Assembly (NCBI GenBank): GCA_963720235.1
Contig: OY970389.1
Location: 930,001-994,000 of the forward strand
Source of the DNA: JACMLC01 sp963720235
Lineage (GTDB): Bacteria > Acidobacteriota > Blastocatellia > Pyrinomonadales > Pyrinomonadaceae
Length of the DNA stretch: 64,000 nucleotides
Direction: 5' to 3'
Shown here piece by piece: positions 42,910 to 50,294 of this stretch (positions within the stretch are counted from its first letter, which is position 1; every line of letters starts with the position of its first letter). The notes below the pieces were generated by a model, which was not told where the DNA came from, did not search any database, and was given only the letters and a program-made list of their open reading frames with translations. The translations under genes were made by a program, and so were the position numbers.

Positions 42910-44672
42910 TAACGAATCACGCTCAGCAGACGCGCCGCGACATCCGGGTTGAGGTTTTGGAGAATATGATATTGCTGCATCGCGCCGGTCTTGTTTCCGG
43001 TGGCGATGTAAGCCATGCCGAGCGCGTGATTGGCGAAGACATCCGTCGGCTCTAGCTGCAAGACTTTTCTGTAGCACTCAATCGCTTCCTCAAATCGTCC
43101 CTGATCCGCGTAAAGCCTTCCCAACTCGTAAAGCCCAAACGTGAAGGTCGGTTTTATCTCAAGAGACTTTTGCAGGGCCGCTATCGCTTCATCAATCCGG
43201 CCAAGCTTCTGATAAGAGTGGCTCAGGCTTAGATACAAAACATGATGCGGCTTGAGCGCGGCGGCGCGCTTGTATGGCTCTATGGCTTTTTCGTGTTTCC
43301 CCCACTCGGAATAATTGATAGCCATCCCGTTATAAATCTCGGAATTATTCTCGTCCAGTTTGACAGCCGCCAGATACTCTTCCTCCGCCTCCTGATACCT
43401 TCCCAAATTATTCAAGATACTCGCCAGACGCCCGCGCGCCTCTGCGCTTCTAGGATTCCTCGCGGCCTCTTGCTTGTAACTATCCAACTTCGAGGCCAGG
43501 TGCTTGCGCGCAGTAGAGACCTGCAAGCGTTGCTGCGCCATCTCGTGATTAGGCTTGAGCCGGAGAGCTTCGCGCAAACTCTCTATAGCTTTGTCATACT
43601 GGAGAGCCATCATGTATGTGTTGCCTAAGATGAAATGCGATTCAGGATCATTTGGCAGTATGCGCACGACCTCCCTGAGCGGCTCAAGAGCTTCTTCATA
43701 TCTATTGGCAGCACGATAAGCATCGGCCAGTTCGGACAAGGGCGAGAGCTCGCCGGGCTTGTAGCGCACGGCCAGCTTGAGCGCGTTGATAGCTTTTTCA
43801 TGCTCGCCTTTGAGCTTATATTCCTGGCCCAATGTGAAATGGGCTTCACCGAAATCCGGTTTGAGTTGGACGGCCTGTTTCAAAGCCTCTATCGCTTCGT
43901 CGTGCTTGCCTGTTTTCTGATGTGAGACTCCCAGATTGTAATGAGAGAAAGCATCTTTCGGATCAAGCTTGATGGCTTCTCTGAAAGCTGCTGCGGCTTC
44001 TGCTGTGCGGCCCAATCGCGCGTAGGCGACGCCCAGGAGTTGATATGCGATAGGGAAGTCAGGTTGCAGAGAGACGACGCGGTTCAAGGCATTGATAGCC
44101 TCTTCCATCCACCCGGCCTGCATGTGTATCTGTGCCAGCGCGAAGTGCAGCGAGATATCCTGCTCGCGCAAAGCAATGGCCTGCAACATCACGCGCACGG
44201 CCTCTTCATGGCGACCCAGAAGACCATAAGCCGCGCCGAGCAGCCTGTGCGCTTCGGTCAACTCTGGATTCAAACGGAGAGCTTCTTTCAGAGCCTCAAC
44301 AGCTTCAAGCTTGCGCCCCGCGTTCAGATAAGCCTGGCCCAGCGCAAGATGAACCCGCGCCTCTTTGGGCCGCAGGCTAACAGCTTCCTTGAATTCACTG
44401 ACAGCCTCTTCATACTTTTCCAAAAACATATACATCTCGCCCAGACTGAAACGCGCGCCAAAGTGCTTGGCATCCAGTTTCAAAGCCGCGCGATATGCCT
44501 CGACAGCCTTCTCAGATTCGCCAGCCTCATCCAGCCTGACACCTTCCGCAAAGTAATCATCCGCCGTCTTCGCCTGCGGCACGCTCTGGCCCATGATAAT
44601 CATTGGCCCACAAGAGAACACTAGCATGAGGGCCATAAACTTTATTGCCAGCCCCTTCTTTTTCTTAGACAC
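42909..44672 (-). CDS. exported TPR-repeat protein
   Basis: 587 residues. A basic n-region and hydrophobic stretch (KKKKGLAIKFMALMLVFSCGPMIIMG) form a signal peptide or anchor. The remainder is about 15 tetratricopeptide repeats (A-x-Y-x-LG-x8-A-x3-F-x2-A-x4-P), which give a superhelical protein-binding scaffold. No enzymatic domain is seen. It is the first gene of a two-gene unit with the alkA-like gene through a one-base overlap, although the two functions have no obvious link. Confidence 0.88.
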   Translation of the reverse strand: MSKKKKGLAIKFMALMLVFSCGPMIIMGQSVPQAKTADDYFAEGVRLDEAGESEKAVEAYRAALKLDAKHFGARFSLGEMYMFLEKYEEAVSEFKEAVSLRPKEARVHLALGQAYLNAGRKLEAVEALKEALRLNPELTEAHRLLGAAYGLLGRHEEAVRVMLQAIALREQDISLHFALAQIHMQAGWMEEAINALNRVVSLQPDFPIAYQLLGVAYARLGRTAEAAAAFREAIKLDPKDAFSHYNLGVSHQKTGKHDEAIEALKQAVQLKPDFGEAHFTLGQEYKLKGEHEKAINALKLAVRYKPGELSPLSELADAYRAANRYEEALEPLREVVRILPNDPESHFILGNTYMMALQYDKAIESLREALRLKPNHEMAQQRLQVSTARKHLASKLDSYKQEAARNPRSAEARGRLASILNNLGRYQEAEEEYLAAVKLDENNSEIYNGMAINYSEWGKHEKAIEPYKRAAALKPHHVLYLSLSHSYQKLGRIDEAIAALQKSLEIKPTFTFGLYELGRLYADQGRFEEAIECYRKVLQLEPTDVFANHALGMAYIATGNKTGAMQQYHILQNLNPDVAARLLSVIR

Positions 44673-44730
44673 GGCGGTCTTTCCTTTCTGTCAAAACTTC
44701 CTCTGTCTTACCTGATTTGACCTCTGACTT

Positions 44731-45549
44731 TCAAACTCCAAAACCTGTTAAGAGGGATGAAGATGACAACAGCTGTGGGCCAGTGAAGAAGATAAGGAGC
44801 TTGATCCTGAAGTGATCAGCGATATGGGAAATGGTTAGAGTTTTAGCCGGAGATGCATTGATAGATTTAGCTCCTTTATCTTTAGGTTTTGGCCCATTAA
44901 TCATCTCGTTTTCGTTTTCTTTTAAATCATCAAGGTATAGAACAATATCTTCTGACATAATTTGATAAAACTGTTTTATAGAAACCGTTTCATAATATTG
45001 AGGGGTTATTGAAATTCGGAATTGTAATGCCTGCTTTTCCAAGCAGGATACTGGCACAAGGGCATGACCAAGGAAATCGCCTTCGCTTCCAGGAAGAACT
45101 TCTGCATTGGAGTTTAAATCTTTATCTAAGATGTCTAAAACGCGAGAAGCTAACATTTTACATGAATCAGTCTCATTTAAAAGCCGTACCTTGACCTCAG
45201 CTTGCTCTACCTTTGCTGTTGATTTGCCGATATTCTTTATCTTGACAATCAAGGTTATAACTTTAGTATCTGCTTGAATATGGATTCCACCCATTGTCCC
45301 TTTAATATTAACTATCGAAAGGACAGGTCTATTTATCTCTTCATTAATCATTCTTCCTTGATGACTTTCTTTCCAACTCCAGTAGCTTATAATTAAAGCA
45401 AGGCTACTAATAAGTATGGGGGCCATCTTAAACACCATAGGCCATAGTTCTGTTGCCTCACGGTTGTTATCACTACGATAGGCAGGCCTTCGTATTAGTC
45501 TATTAGCACGGCCTAGAGTCTTAATTTTGCGAGAACGTTCCTGTGCCAT
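44731..45549 (-). CDS. hypothetical single-pass membrane protein
   Basis: 272 residues that I do not recognise. One membrane helix (PILISSLALIISYWSW, about residues 44-60) follows a basic cytoplasmic N-terminus (ERSRKIKTLGRANRLIRR). Beyond it is a beta-rich domain (RPVLSIVNIKGTMGG, VITLIVKIKNIGKSTAKVEQAEVKVRL), similar in style to extracytoplasmic Ig-like domains. The gene is richer in AT than the neighbourhood and sits just outside the tRNA-Lys island, so it may be part of older acquired DNA. Confidence 0.6.
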   Translation of the reverse strand: MAQERSRKIKTLGRANRLIRRPAYRSDNNREATELWPMVFKMAPILISSLALIISYWSWKESHQGRMINEEINRPVLSIVNIKGTMGGIHIQADTKVITLIVKIKNIGKSTAKVEQAEVKVRLLNETDSCKMLASRVLDILDKDLNSNAEVLPGSEGDFLGHALVPVSCLEKQALQFRISITPQYYETVSIKQFYQIMSEDIVLYLDDLKENENEMINGPKPKDKGAKSINASPAKTLTISHIADHFRIKLLIFFTGPQLLSSSSLLTGFGV

Positions 45550-45601
45550 GAGGTAATAAGATAATGTATGAGCCTTACATTGAACACATTTAATTAGCTA
45601 A

Positions 45602-45796
45602 ATAAACCAACAGGAATTTTATAAACAAGTAGTTAAAGATTTTGAACGGCAGATTTGGGATATTGAATTAAAACAGGCTTTCAATCGCAAGAAAATGGAA
45701 GAACTAGAGCATGATATTGGCAAACCAACAATCCTCACTTCCGGCGATAAACAGGCCCTCTATAAGGACTCATCATGGTTACTCACCCTCCAATAG
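45602..45796 (+). pseudogene. 3' stump of a lost gene
   Basis: An open frame of 64 codons without a plausible start, bounded upstream by TAA (45599-45601). The translation looks like real protein (EFYKQVVKDFERQIWDIELK, then KKMEELEHDIGKP and SSWLLTLQ-stop). The 5' part is missing, as if cut off by a rearrangement. Its identity is unknown. Confidence 0.45.
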
Positions 45797-45853
45797 GTCA
45801 ATTTAACCTCTAGCTAAATTAAGGAATTAGATAAGTCCTCTAAGTAAATGAGA

Positions 45854-45897
45854 TATGAGCCGAGCAGGACTCGAACCTGCGACCCACTGGTTAAAAG
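45854..45897. repeat. attachment-site direct repeat (copy of tRNA-Lys 3' part)
   Basis: 44 bases identical to 57910-57953. It covers discriminator, acceptor 3' strand, T-arm and the anticodon loop of tRNA-Lys(TTT), then diverges. It marks the far end of the inserted island. Confidence 0.88.
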
Positions 45898-46012
45898 TCT
45901 TAGCAAGGCAGTTTAATTGAATTTGATTCTATTTGAAAGTCATTAGTTTAGTTGTCTTTACGATATTGGTTTGTGTGGCTGAGTTTGAGTGAAAACGATG
46001 ATTTTTGAAGAG

Positions 46013-46149
46013 TTGGCACACATTTGGCACACAGATATAGTTGGGCAAGGGCTTCGACTCTATAATCGTTTTATAAAAATCTGGCTATGCCTATAAAAGT
46101 AGTCATCTTGAAAATAAAGGACTTAGCTATGCTTGATACTTTTGGCACA
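46013..46149. promoter_or_regulatory. TTGGCACA repeats near the island end
   Basis: TTGGCACACA occurs at 46013-46022 and 46024-46033 (11-base period), and TTGGCACA again at 46142-46149. Closely spaced repeats next to an attachment site resemble integrase arm-type sites; this is an inference. Confidence 0.4.
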
Positions 46150-46156
46150 TTCCTCT

Positions 46157-47556
46157 TTAAGTCTTTTGTTTCTTGATAATACTGCGCAATCGCCTCTGTG
46201 CGGGTTTCCTCTTATGCAATAGGCTTTTGTGCCTGTTATTGAGCAGTTTGACCAGCGATGAATGACTTATCCCCAATAGTTTAGCTGCACGGCTAACGCT
46301 CCCGCCCTCTTCTTCTAATGCTTGCTCAATAAACTTTGCTTCCATCTCTTGAAGCGCACCGTAAAGTGAAAAGTTTTTATCGTGTATGCGCAAGCCTGAA
46401 ACGCGACGATAGACATTATAAAGTTCTGTCGGATTCAGTCGCCTTGCTCCGTGCTCTTCAATCAGCGTGAGAGCAGCTAGTCCACCGTTAGAGAGAGCAC
46501 CAGCATCTTCGGCTACGTCTATCGCACGGCGAAGGATGCTCATTGACTTGTCATAGACTCCGACACGCGACCACACAATGCCTTGAATGGTCAAAGCATC
46601 CGCCAGCATTGCACACTCGCTGCCCTTCTCAAATGTTTGAATGACGCCAGAGATTATCCCGTTAGCCTCTCTATATTTCTGCTCTGCAACAAACACTCGC
46701 GCTCTTGTTTCGTTCACTTGTGCAAGATTGCCTGTGTCTCAATGTCGCTCAAAAATGGCCCGTGCGCGATCTAGGTTTTCGTGTGCTTCACTGTAGCGAC
46801 CTAACTTATAGAGTAGAAAGGCAAGGTTATTTAAGTTATTGCCGCAATACCTTTCGTGTCCAGCTTGTTGGTAATGATAGATGGCTGCTGTATATTCAAT
46901 GATTGCTCTGTCCATATAGGCGGGTTGTTGTTCTGAGGTAGCTAACCTTCGCAGGACTAAGCCCTTTTGACCGTGCCACCTACCTTTGAGAGCATCATTA
47001 CTTGCTTCAAAAAACTCTCTAGCTTTTTCCAGAATATTCCAGGCATCATGATAGCGACCGTCCACACTTCAACGAGCGTGTGTCGGATTAAGATTTTCGC
47101 TCTCAAGTCGCTATCTTTTTCTTCAAGACCGTTCAGAGCTTCGTCTAAAGTATCTCGCGATTCATCGTAAGCACCGAGCCGGAAGTAGCACATGCCTAGT
47201 TCATAGTGCGCCTCTGAGACTTTAGAGTGTTGATTCTCTGCCTTGAACATGCGGAGAGCTTCAAAAATTAAATCCTTTGCTTTCTCCTGTATGCCTGAGA
47301 GATGTTTAATCCTACCAAGCCAACCGGATAGCACTCCGCATTGCAATAGAACTTCTGCGGCAGTGAGAGGCTTTAGCTTCTCTATTTCAGGGCGATGGCC
47401 TACACCCTGCCACAGTTCACTTAGTGCCTCGCGTGCGATTTCATATTGCCCCGCATGAATAAATTGAGATGCCAGACGGCAGCGCAGCAAAATCCGCTCA
47501 TTGTGAGTCAGCGAAGGGTTTTCTAGTTCCTTGAGGCGATTGTCTGTTAAATTCAT
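46157..47556 (-). pseudogene. broken TPR regulator with C-terminal Fis-type HTH
   Basis: One gene in three pieces. It starts at ATG 47556 (MNLTDNRLKELENPSLTHNER) and reads through TPR-like helices (YELGMCYFRLGAYDESRDTLDEAL). Near 47065 a two-base insertion (GAAGTGTGGAC instead of GAAGTGGAC) shifts the frame. The second piece (DGRYHDAWNILEKAREFF) ends at an in-frame TGA (46739-46741), probably from CGA. The last piece continues in the same frame to 46157 and contains a Fis-type HTH (GGSVSRAAKLLGISHSSLVKLL). It is divergent from a secreted repeat peptide gene. The intact protein would be a TPR-containing regulator, perhaps responding to that peptide. Confidence 0.8.
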
Positions 47557-47579
47557 GTGAGGATTGCCTTTCTATATCC

Positions 47580-47635
47580 TTGTCACAAAGTGACAAAGAC
47601 ACTCAAGCCGCCATATCTGGTAAAGATACGGCGGC
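47580..47635. promoter_or_regulatory. two operator-like dyads between regulator and peptide genes
   Basis: TTGTCAC-AAA-GTGACAA at 47580-47596 is perfect over 7 bp. GCCGCC-A-TATCT-GGTAA-AGATA-C-GGCGGC at 47607-47635 is a dyad with one mismatch per side. Both lie in the 119-base divergent spacer. Confidence 0.6.
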
Positions 47636-47675
47636 AAAGTTGGTCAAATCTCATTAACAGCGAAAGGGAAAAGTA

Positions 47676-47870
47676 ATGAAAGTTATTAGAGCCTTATTGC
47701 TCGTTTTGGCCTTATCCATCTGCGCCTTTGCCGGAGAAATGGACAATGGCCGGGCCGGAGAAATGCCTAATGGCAAGACCGGAGTCATGGACAACGGCAG
47801 AACAAGCACTCTTGACCCGATGACAGAGACAGCTTTGTATCTCCTGCAAAGCATACTACCTCTGTTCTAA
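47676..47870 (+). CDS. small secreted repeat peptide
   Basis: 64 residues, with GAAAGGGAAAAGTA before the ATG. The signal peptide is MKVIRALLLVLALSICAFA, cleaved after residue 19. The mature part has three diverged octad repeats of [A/T]G[E/V]M[D/P]NG[R/K] (GEMDNGR, AGEMPNGK, TGVMDNGR), then an acidic and hydrophobic tail (LDPMTETALYLLQSILPLF). It is divergent from the TPR-HTH gene, with operator-like dyads between. This layout recalls peptide-regulator pairs (Rap-Phr/RRNPP), but those are described mainly from Firmicutes. A signalling or antimicrobial function is inferred, not shown. Confidence 0.7.
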   Translation: MKVIRALLLVLALSICAFAGEMDNGRAGEMPNGKTGVMDNGRTSTLDPMTETALYLLQSILPLF

Positions 47871-48065
47871 CAGGCGCGTTTAAACCTTAATATCTCACGC
47901 TGCCGTGCTTTCTCACGGGCGGCTCAGTATTAGTGTGCTTAGGTGAGAGTGTCGGAAATCCGGCAAGGTGGCACTCACGGGGCAAAGAGTAATGCCTTGC
48001 AAGATTTATTGGAACAGATTTTAGAGAATGACACGATGAAAGGCGCAGTATCGGGTGTGCGAATG

Positions 48066-49082
48066 CTAGATCTCCTCAAGCTCTACTGGCTCTGGAACAT
48101 AGATACGCTTTAAAGGCAACAGTCCCTTATAGCTCGAATCGAATTGCTCGTAATGCTGGAGGATGAGATTCACCAATTCATCACCATCAATTAAACGCAA
48201 ATTACTCTTATTTCGCGCAAAGCTCTTGGCCGGTGGTGTGAAGGAGCCAAGAGTAACCACCAAACCTTTTTCATCACGTTCGACTTTGCCGTAGAGGGCT
48301 GAGACTACAGGATCGCCAACGCTGCTTTCACTGCTCTTGACCTGAACTTTGATAATTGGCGGCTCAAATCCCAGCTCATCTTTATGGGCGATAATGTCAA
48401 CACCGCCATCTGTTCCTTCCGGCGAAATGCGTGTGCGATAACCCATAGTTTGCAGCAGATGCCCGACAAAGTTGGCGAAAGGATGCCCCTTGAGTTCCTG
48501 TGCCAGACGCTTGATAATAAAATCTCGTGTGTTCTCTTCGATGTTCTCTGCGACTGCGATGACCGTCTCATCTTTAGCAATAGGCATCGCAACCTGTTTG
48601 CCTTCGAGGGCCGCTCGAAATTCGTCGGCGTAGTTCCTTACCTGAAAGAGCGACATGGCCGCTCCTATTTCATAAAGCGCGCCCTGTGTGAACTGTGTGC
48701 GGGGCAGGGAACGCAGCCATTTGACCTGACGCCTTTGCGGGTAGGTATCGTCAAGACTCGGATCGTGCTTGTAATCTCCTATGACTTCACCGATATGAAT
48801 TTGCCTAGCCCGCCTTGAAGGATAAACGATCATGTCTCCGCGCTTCATTTCGTGGACAAAGCGATAAAGTTGACCGGCGCTTGTCGGAATAGCTCCGAGC
48901 TTTGCGTTAGGATACGTCTCAGCAAATTTCTGTTTGAAAGCCTCACGATCAGGCTTGATACGGCTCAGATCGCCCATCTCAACCCAGCCAATGGCAATGA
49001 GGTTATGCTTTAGGAAAAGCGTGTCGGCGTCGCCGGTTTTACCGGCATGGATTCCCCAGATAGTGACGGTCTCTTTGCTCAT
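48066..49082 (-). CDS. Mrr-type restriction endonuclease
   Basis: 338 residues when started at ATG 49082; a TTG at 49103 would overlap the previous stop. The N-terminal ~130 residues (TVTIWGIHAGKTGDADTLFLKHN ... VYPSRRARQIHIGEVIGDYK) form a modified-base-reader-like region. The C-terminal Mrr_cat domain has GHLLQTMGYRTRISPEGTDGG-VDIIAHKDELGF and IKVQVKSS, the D-x-n-QxK active site (Asp near 236, Lys near 255). Mrr enzymes cut methylated foreign DNA or DNA under stress. It is the last gene of the defence operon, 17 bases after the antitoxin-like gene. Confidence 0.85.
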   Translation of the reverse strand: MSKETVTIWGIHAGKTGDADTLFLKHNLIAIGWVEMGDLSRIKPDREAFKQKFAETYPNAKLGAIPTSAGQLYRFVHEMKRGDMIVYPSRRARQIHIGEVIGDYKHDPSLDDTYPQRRQVKWLRSLPRTQFTQGALYEIGAAMSLFQVRNYADEFRAALEGKQVAMPIAKDETVIAVAENIEENTRDFIIKRLAQELKGHPFANFVGHLLQTMGYRTRISPEGTDGGVDIIAHKDELGFEPPIIKVQVKSSESSVGDPVVSALYGKVERDEKGLVVTLGSFTPPAKSFARNKSNLRLIDGDELVNLILQHYEQFDSSYKGLLPLKRIYVPEPVELEEI

Positions 49083-49099
49083 TGGTTTATCTCTGGAAA

Positions 49100-49342
49100 T
49101 CAATTCAGACGATCTTGCTCCTCTGGCTCAACGTCGGACACATTGTTCAGTGCCTTTTGGAATTTCTGCCGCCTGCCTTGAGCGGCTCGCTTTTCAAGAT
49201 ATTCAATAGTCATCCACGCGGCGGCCTTCTCCGCCATTGCGGAAGAGATAAACTGTTCAAGCGTGACGCCCTCTTTCTCAGCCAACTCGCGCACTTGCTT
49301 GAGTAGAGATTCAGGCACGGCGACGTTTTCCATAGTGCTCAT
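49100..49342 (-). CDS. small antitoxin-like protein
   Basis: 80 residues. The N-terminal half (VAVPESLLKQVRELAEKEGVTLEQFISSAMAEK) resembles ribbon-helix-helix antitoxins. The C-terminal half is charged and probably wraps the toxin. It starts with an ATGA overlap on the PIN gene stop (49339-49342). Toxin-first order is the reverse of most PIN pairs. The assignment as antitoxin rests on its size, fold and coupling. Confidence 0.75.
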   Translation of the reverse strand: MSTMENVAVPESLLKQVRELAEKEGVTLEQFISSAMAEKAAAWMTIEYLEKRAAQGRRQKFQKALNNVSDVEPEEQDRLN

Positions 49343-49770
49343 GGTATTTCTCCCAACTTCTGTAAGAACTCTCGCGGAGTGACAACGCTGATACCGAACT
49401 GTCCCGCTCCGGCAAAGTCTTTGATATTAAAAGTGACGACATAATCCGACTCGCTCTCAACCGCTAATTCCAAGATAAAGTCATCTTTCGGATCGGGCAA
49501 GACGGGACGCCACAGATAGAAAATCTCACGGCGGTTGGCTTCGGCGCAGAGGTAGTTGAGGATGTCATCAATTTCCTGAGCGATTAAGGTCAAATTCGCG
49601 TCGGGCCTCTTTAGCACATCCTCGTATTCCAAGAACAGCGGCACGGAGAGATTCATCTGCCAACGCTCATCGCCAACGAGTGAGAGTAAACGATAAGACG
49701 CGCCCCGCTTGGATCGCAACGCCGAAAGCAGCACATTTGTATCAAGCACAACTTGAAACTTTCGCGTCAT
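49339..49770 (-). CDS. PIN-domain toxin (COG1569-like)
   Basis: 143 residues. The PIN acidic residues are visible: Asp in VVLDTNVLLSAL (near residue 10), Glu in LFLEYEDVLKRP, Asp in LPDPKDDFILELAVES, and a final Asp in VTFNIKDF. PIN toxins cut RNA, often tRNA or mRNA. I use ATG 49770, which overlaps the preceding stop as ATGA; the frame is open far upstream, but that part is a basic, non-protein-like run. It is paired with the small gene just downstream. Confidence 0.85.
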   Translation of the reverse strand: MTRKFQVVLDTNVLLSALRSKRGASYRLLSLVGDERWQMNLSVPLFLEYEDVLKRPDANLTLIAQEIDDILNYLCAEANRREIFYLWRPVLPDPKDDFILELAVESESDYVVTFNIKDFAGAGQFGISVVTPREFLQKLGEIP

Positions 49771-50294
49771 GGCTTCACTCTGTGGATCAGTTGGCCGTCG
49801 TATTCTAACACCCTTCGCCGGATTGCGCCGTTGATGGCGGATTTGAATGCTTGAGTGATGCGGCGTCCGGTGCGCGCGTAGCCGAGACGACGCGCAGCAG
49901 CACGGATGGCATCTTCGCGCGCCCACCATTTGCGTCCCATCGCTGTGAGCAAATGCGTTATCAACTCTTCGCGCGTATAGTCTGTAATGGGCGCGGGGGC
50001 CTCGGCGGGTACAGCTTTGCTGCTTTGCTTGCCCTCGCTCGTTACGCCGTGTGGAGTCTCTTCGGCTGCGTCGTCGGCGTTCGGCGCAGCCTCTAGGCGA
50101 AAGGGAGCGCGTCTGTTGCTCCTTTGGTTGGCGTTGCGTCCTGACTGCCGACAAGAGGGAAGCCGCCGTGCGCTTCTATCGTCTCGTCTATGAGGCGCAT
50201 GTGTTCGATGGTCGAGGCGAGGGCGTGGCAGGTGCGCGTGTAGTGTTGAATGTCGTCTGGCGAGAGCGCGCGTTCGCGGCGATCTTTGAGCCAC
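49767..50294 (-). CDS. winged-helix-like protein, start unclear (possible frameshift from the Type ISP gene)
   Basis: The coding-like part runs from about 50115 to 49767 and includes DYTREELITHLLTAMGRK-WW and RAAARRLGYARTGRRITQAFKSAINGAIRRRVLEYDG, which resembles the small winged-helix domain found at the C-termini of some defence helicases (DUF3320-like). The only standard start in frame is ATG 50294, which would overlap the Type ISP gene by 200 bases and yield an implausible arginine-rich beginning. Either an alternative start is used, or this was originally fused to the preceding gene and one frame change near 50095-50115 separates them. Confidence 0.5.
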   Translation of the reverse strand: MAQRSPRTRALARRHSTLHAHLPRPRLDHRTHAPHRRDDRSARRLPSCRQSGRNANQRSNRRAPFRLEAAPNADDAAEETPHGVTSEGKQSSKAVPAEAPAPITDYTREELITHLLTAMGRKWWAREDAIRAAARRLGYARTGRRITQAFKSAINGAIRRRVLEYDGQLIHRVKP

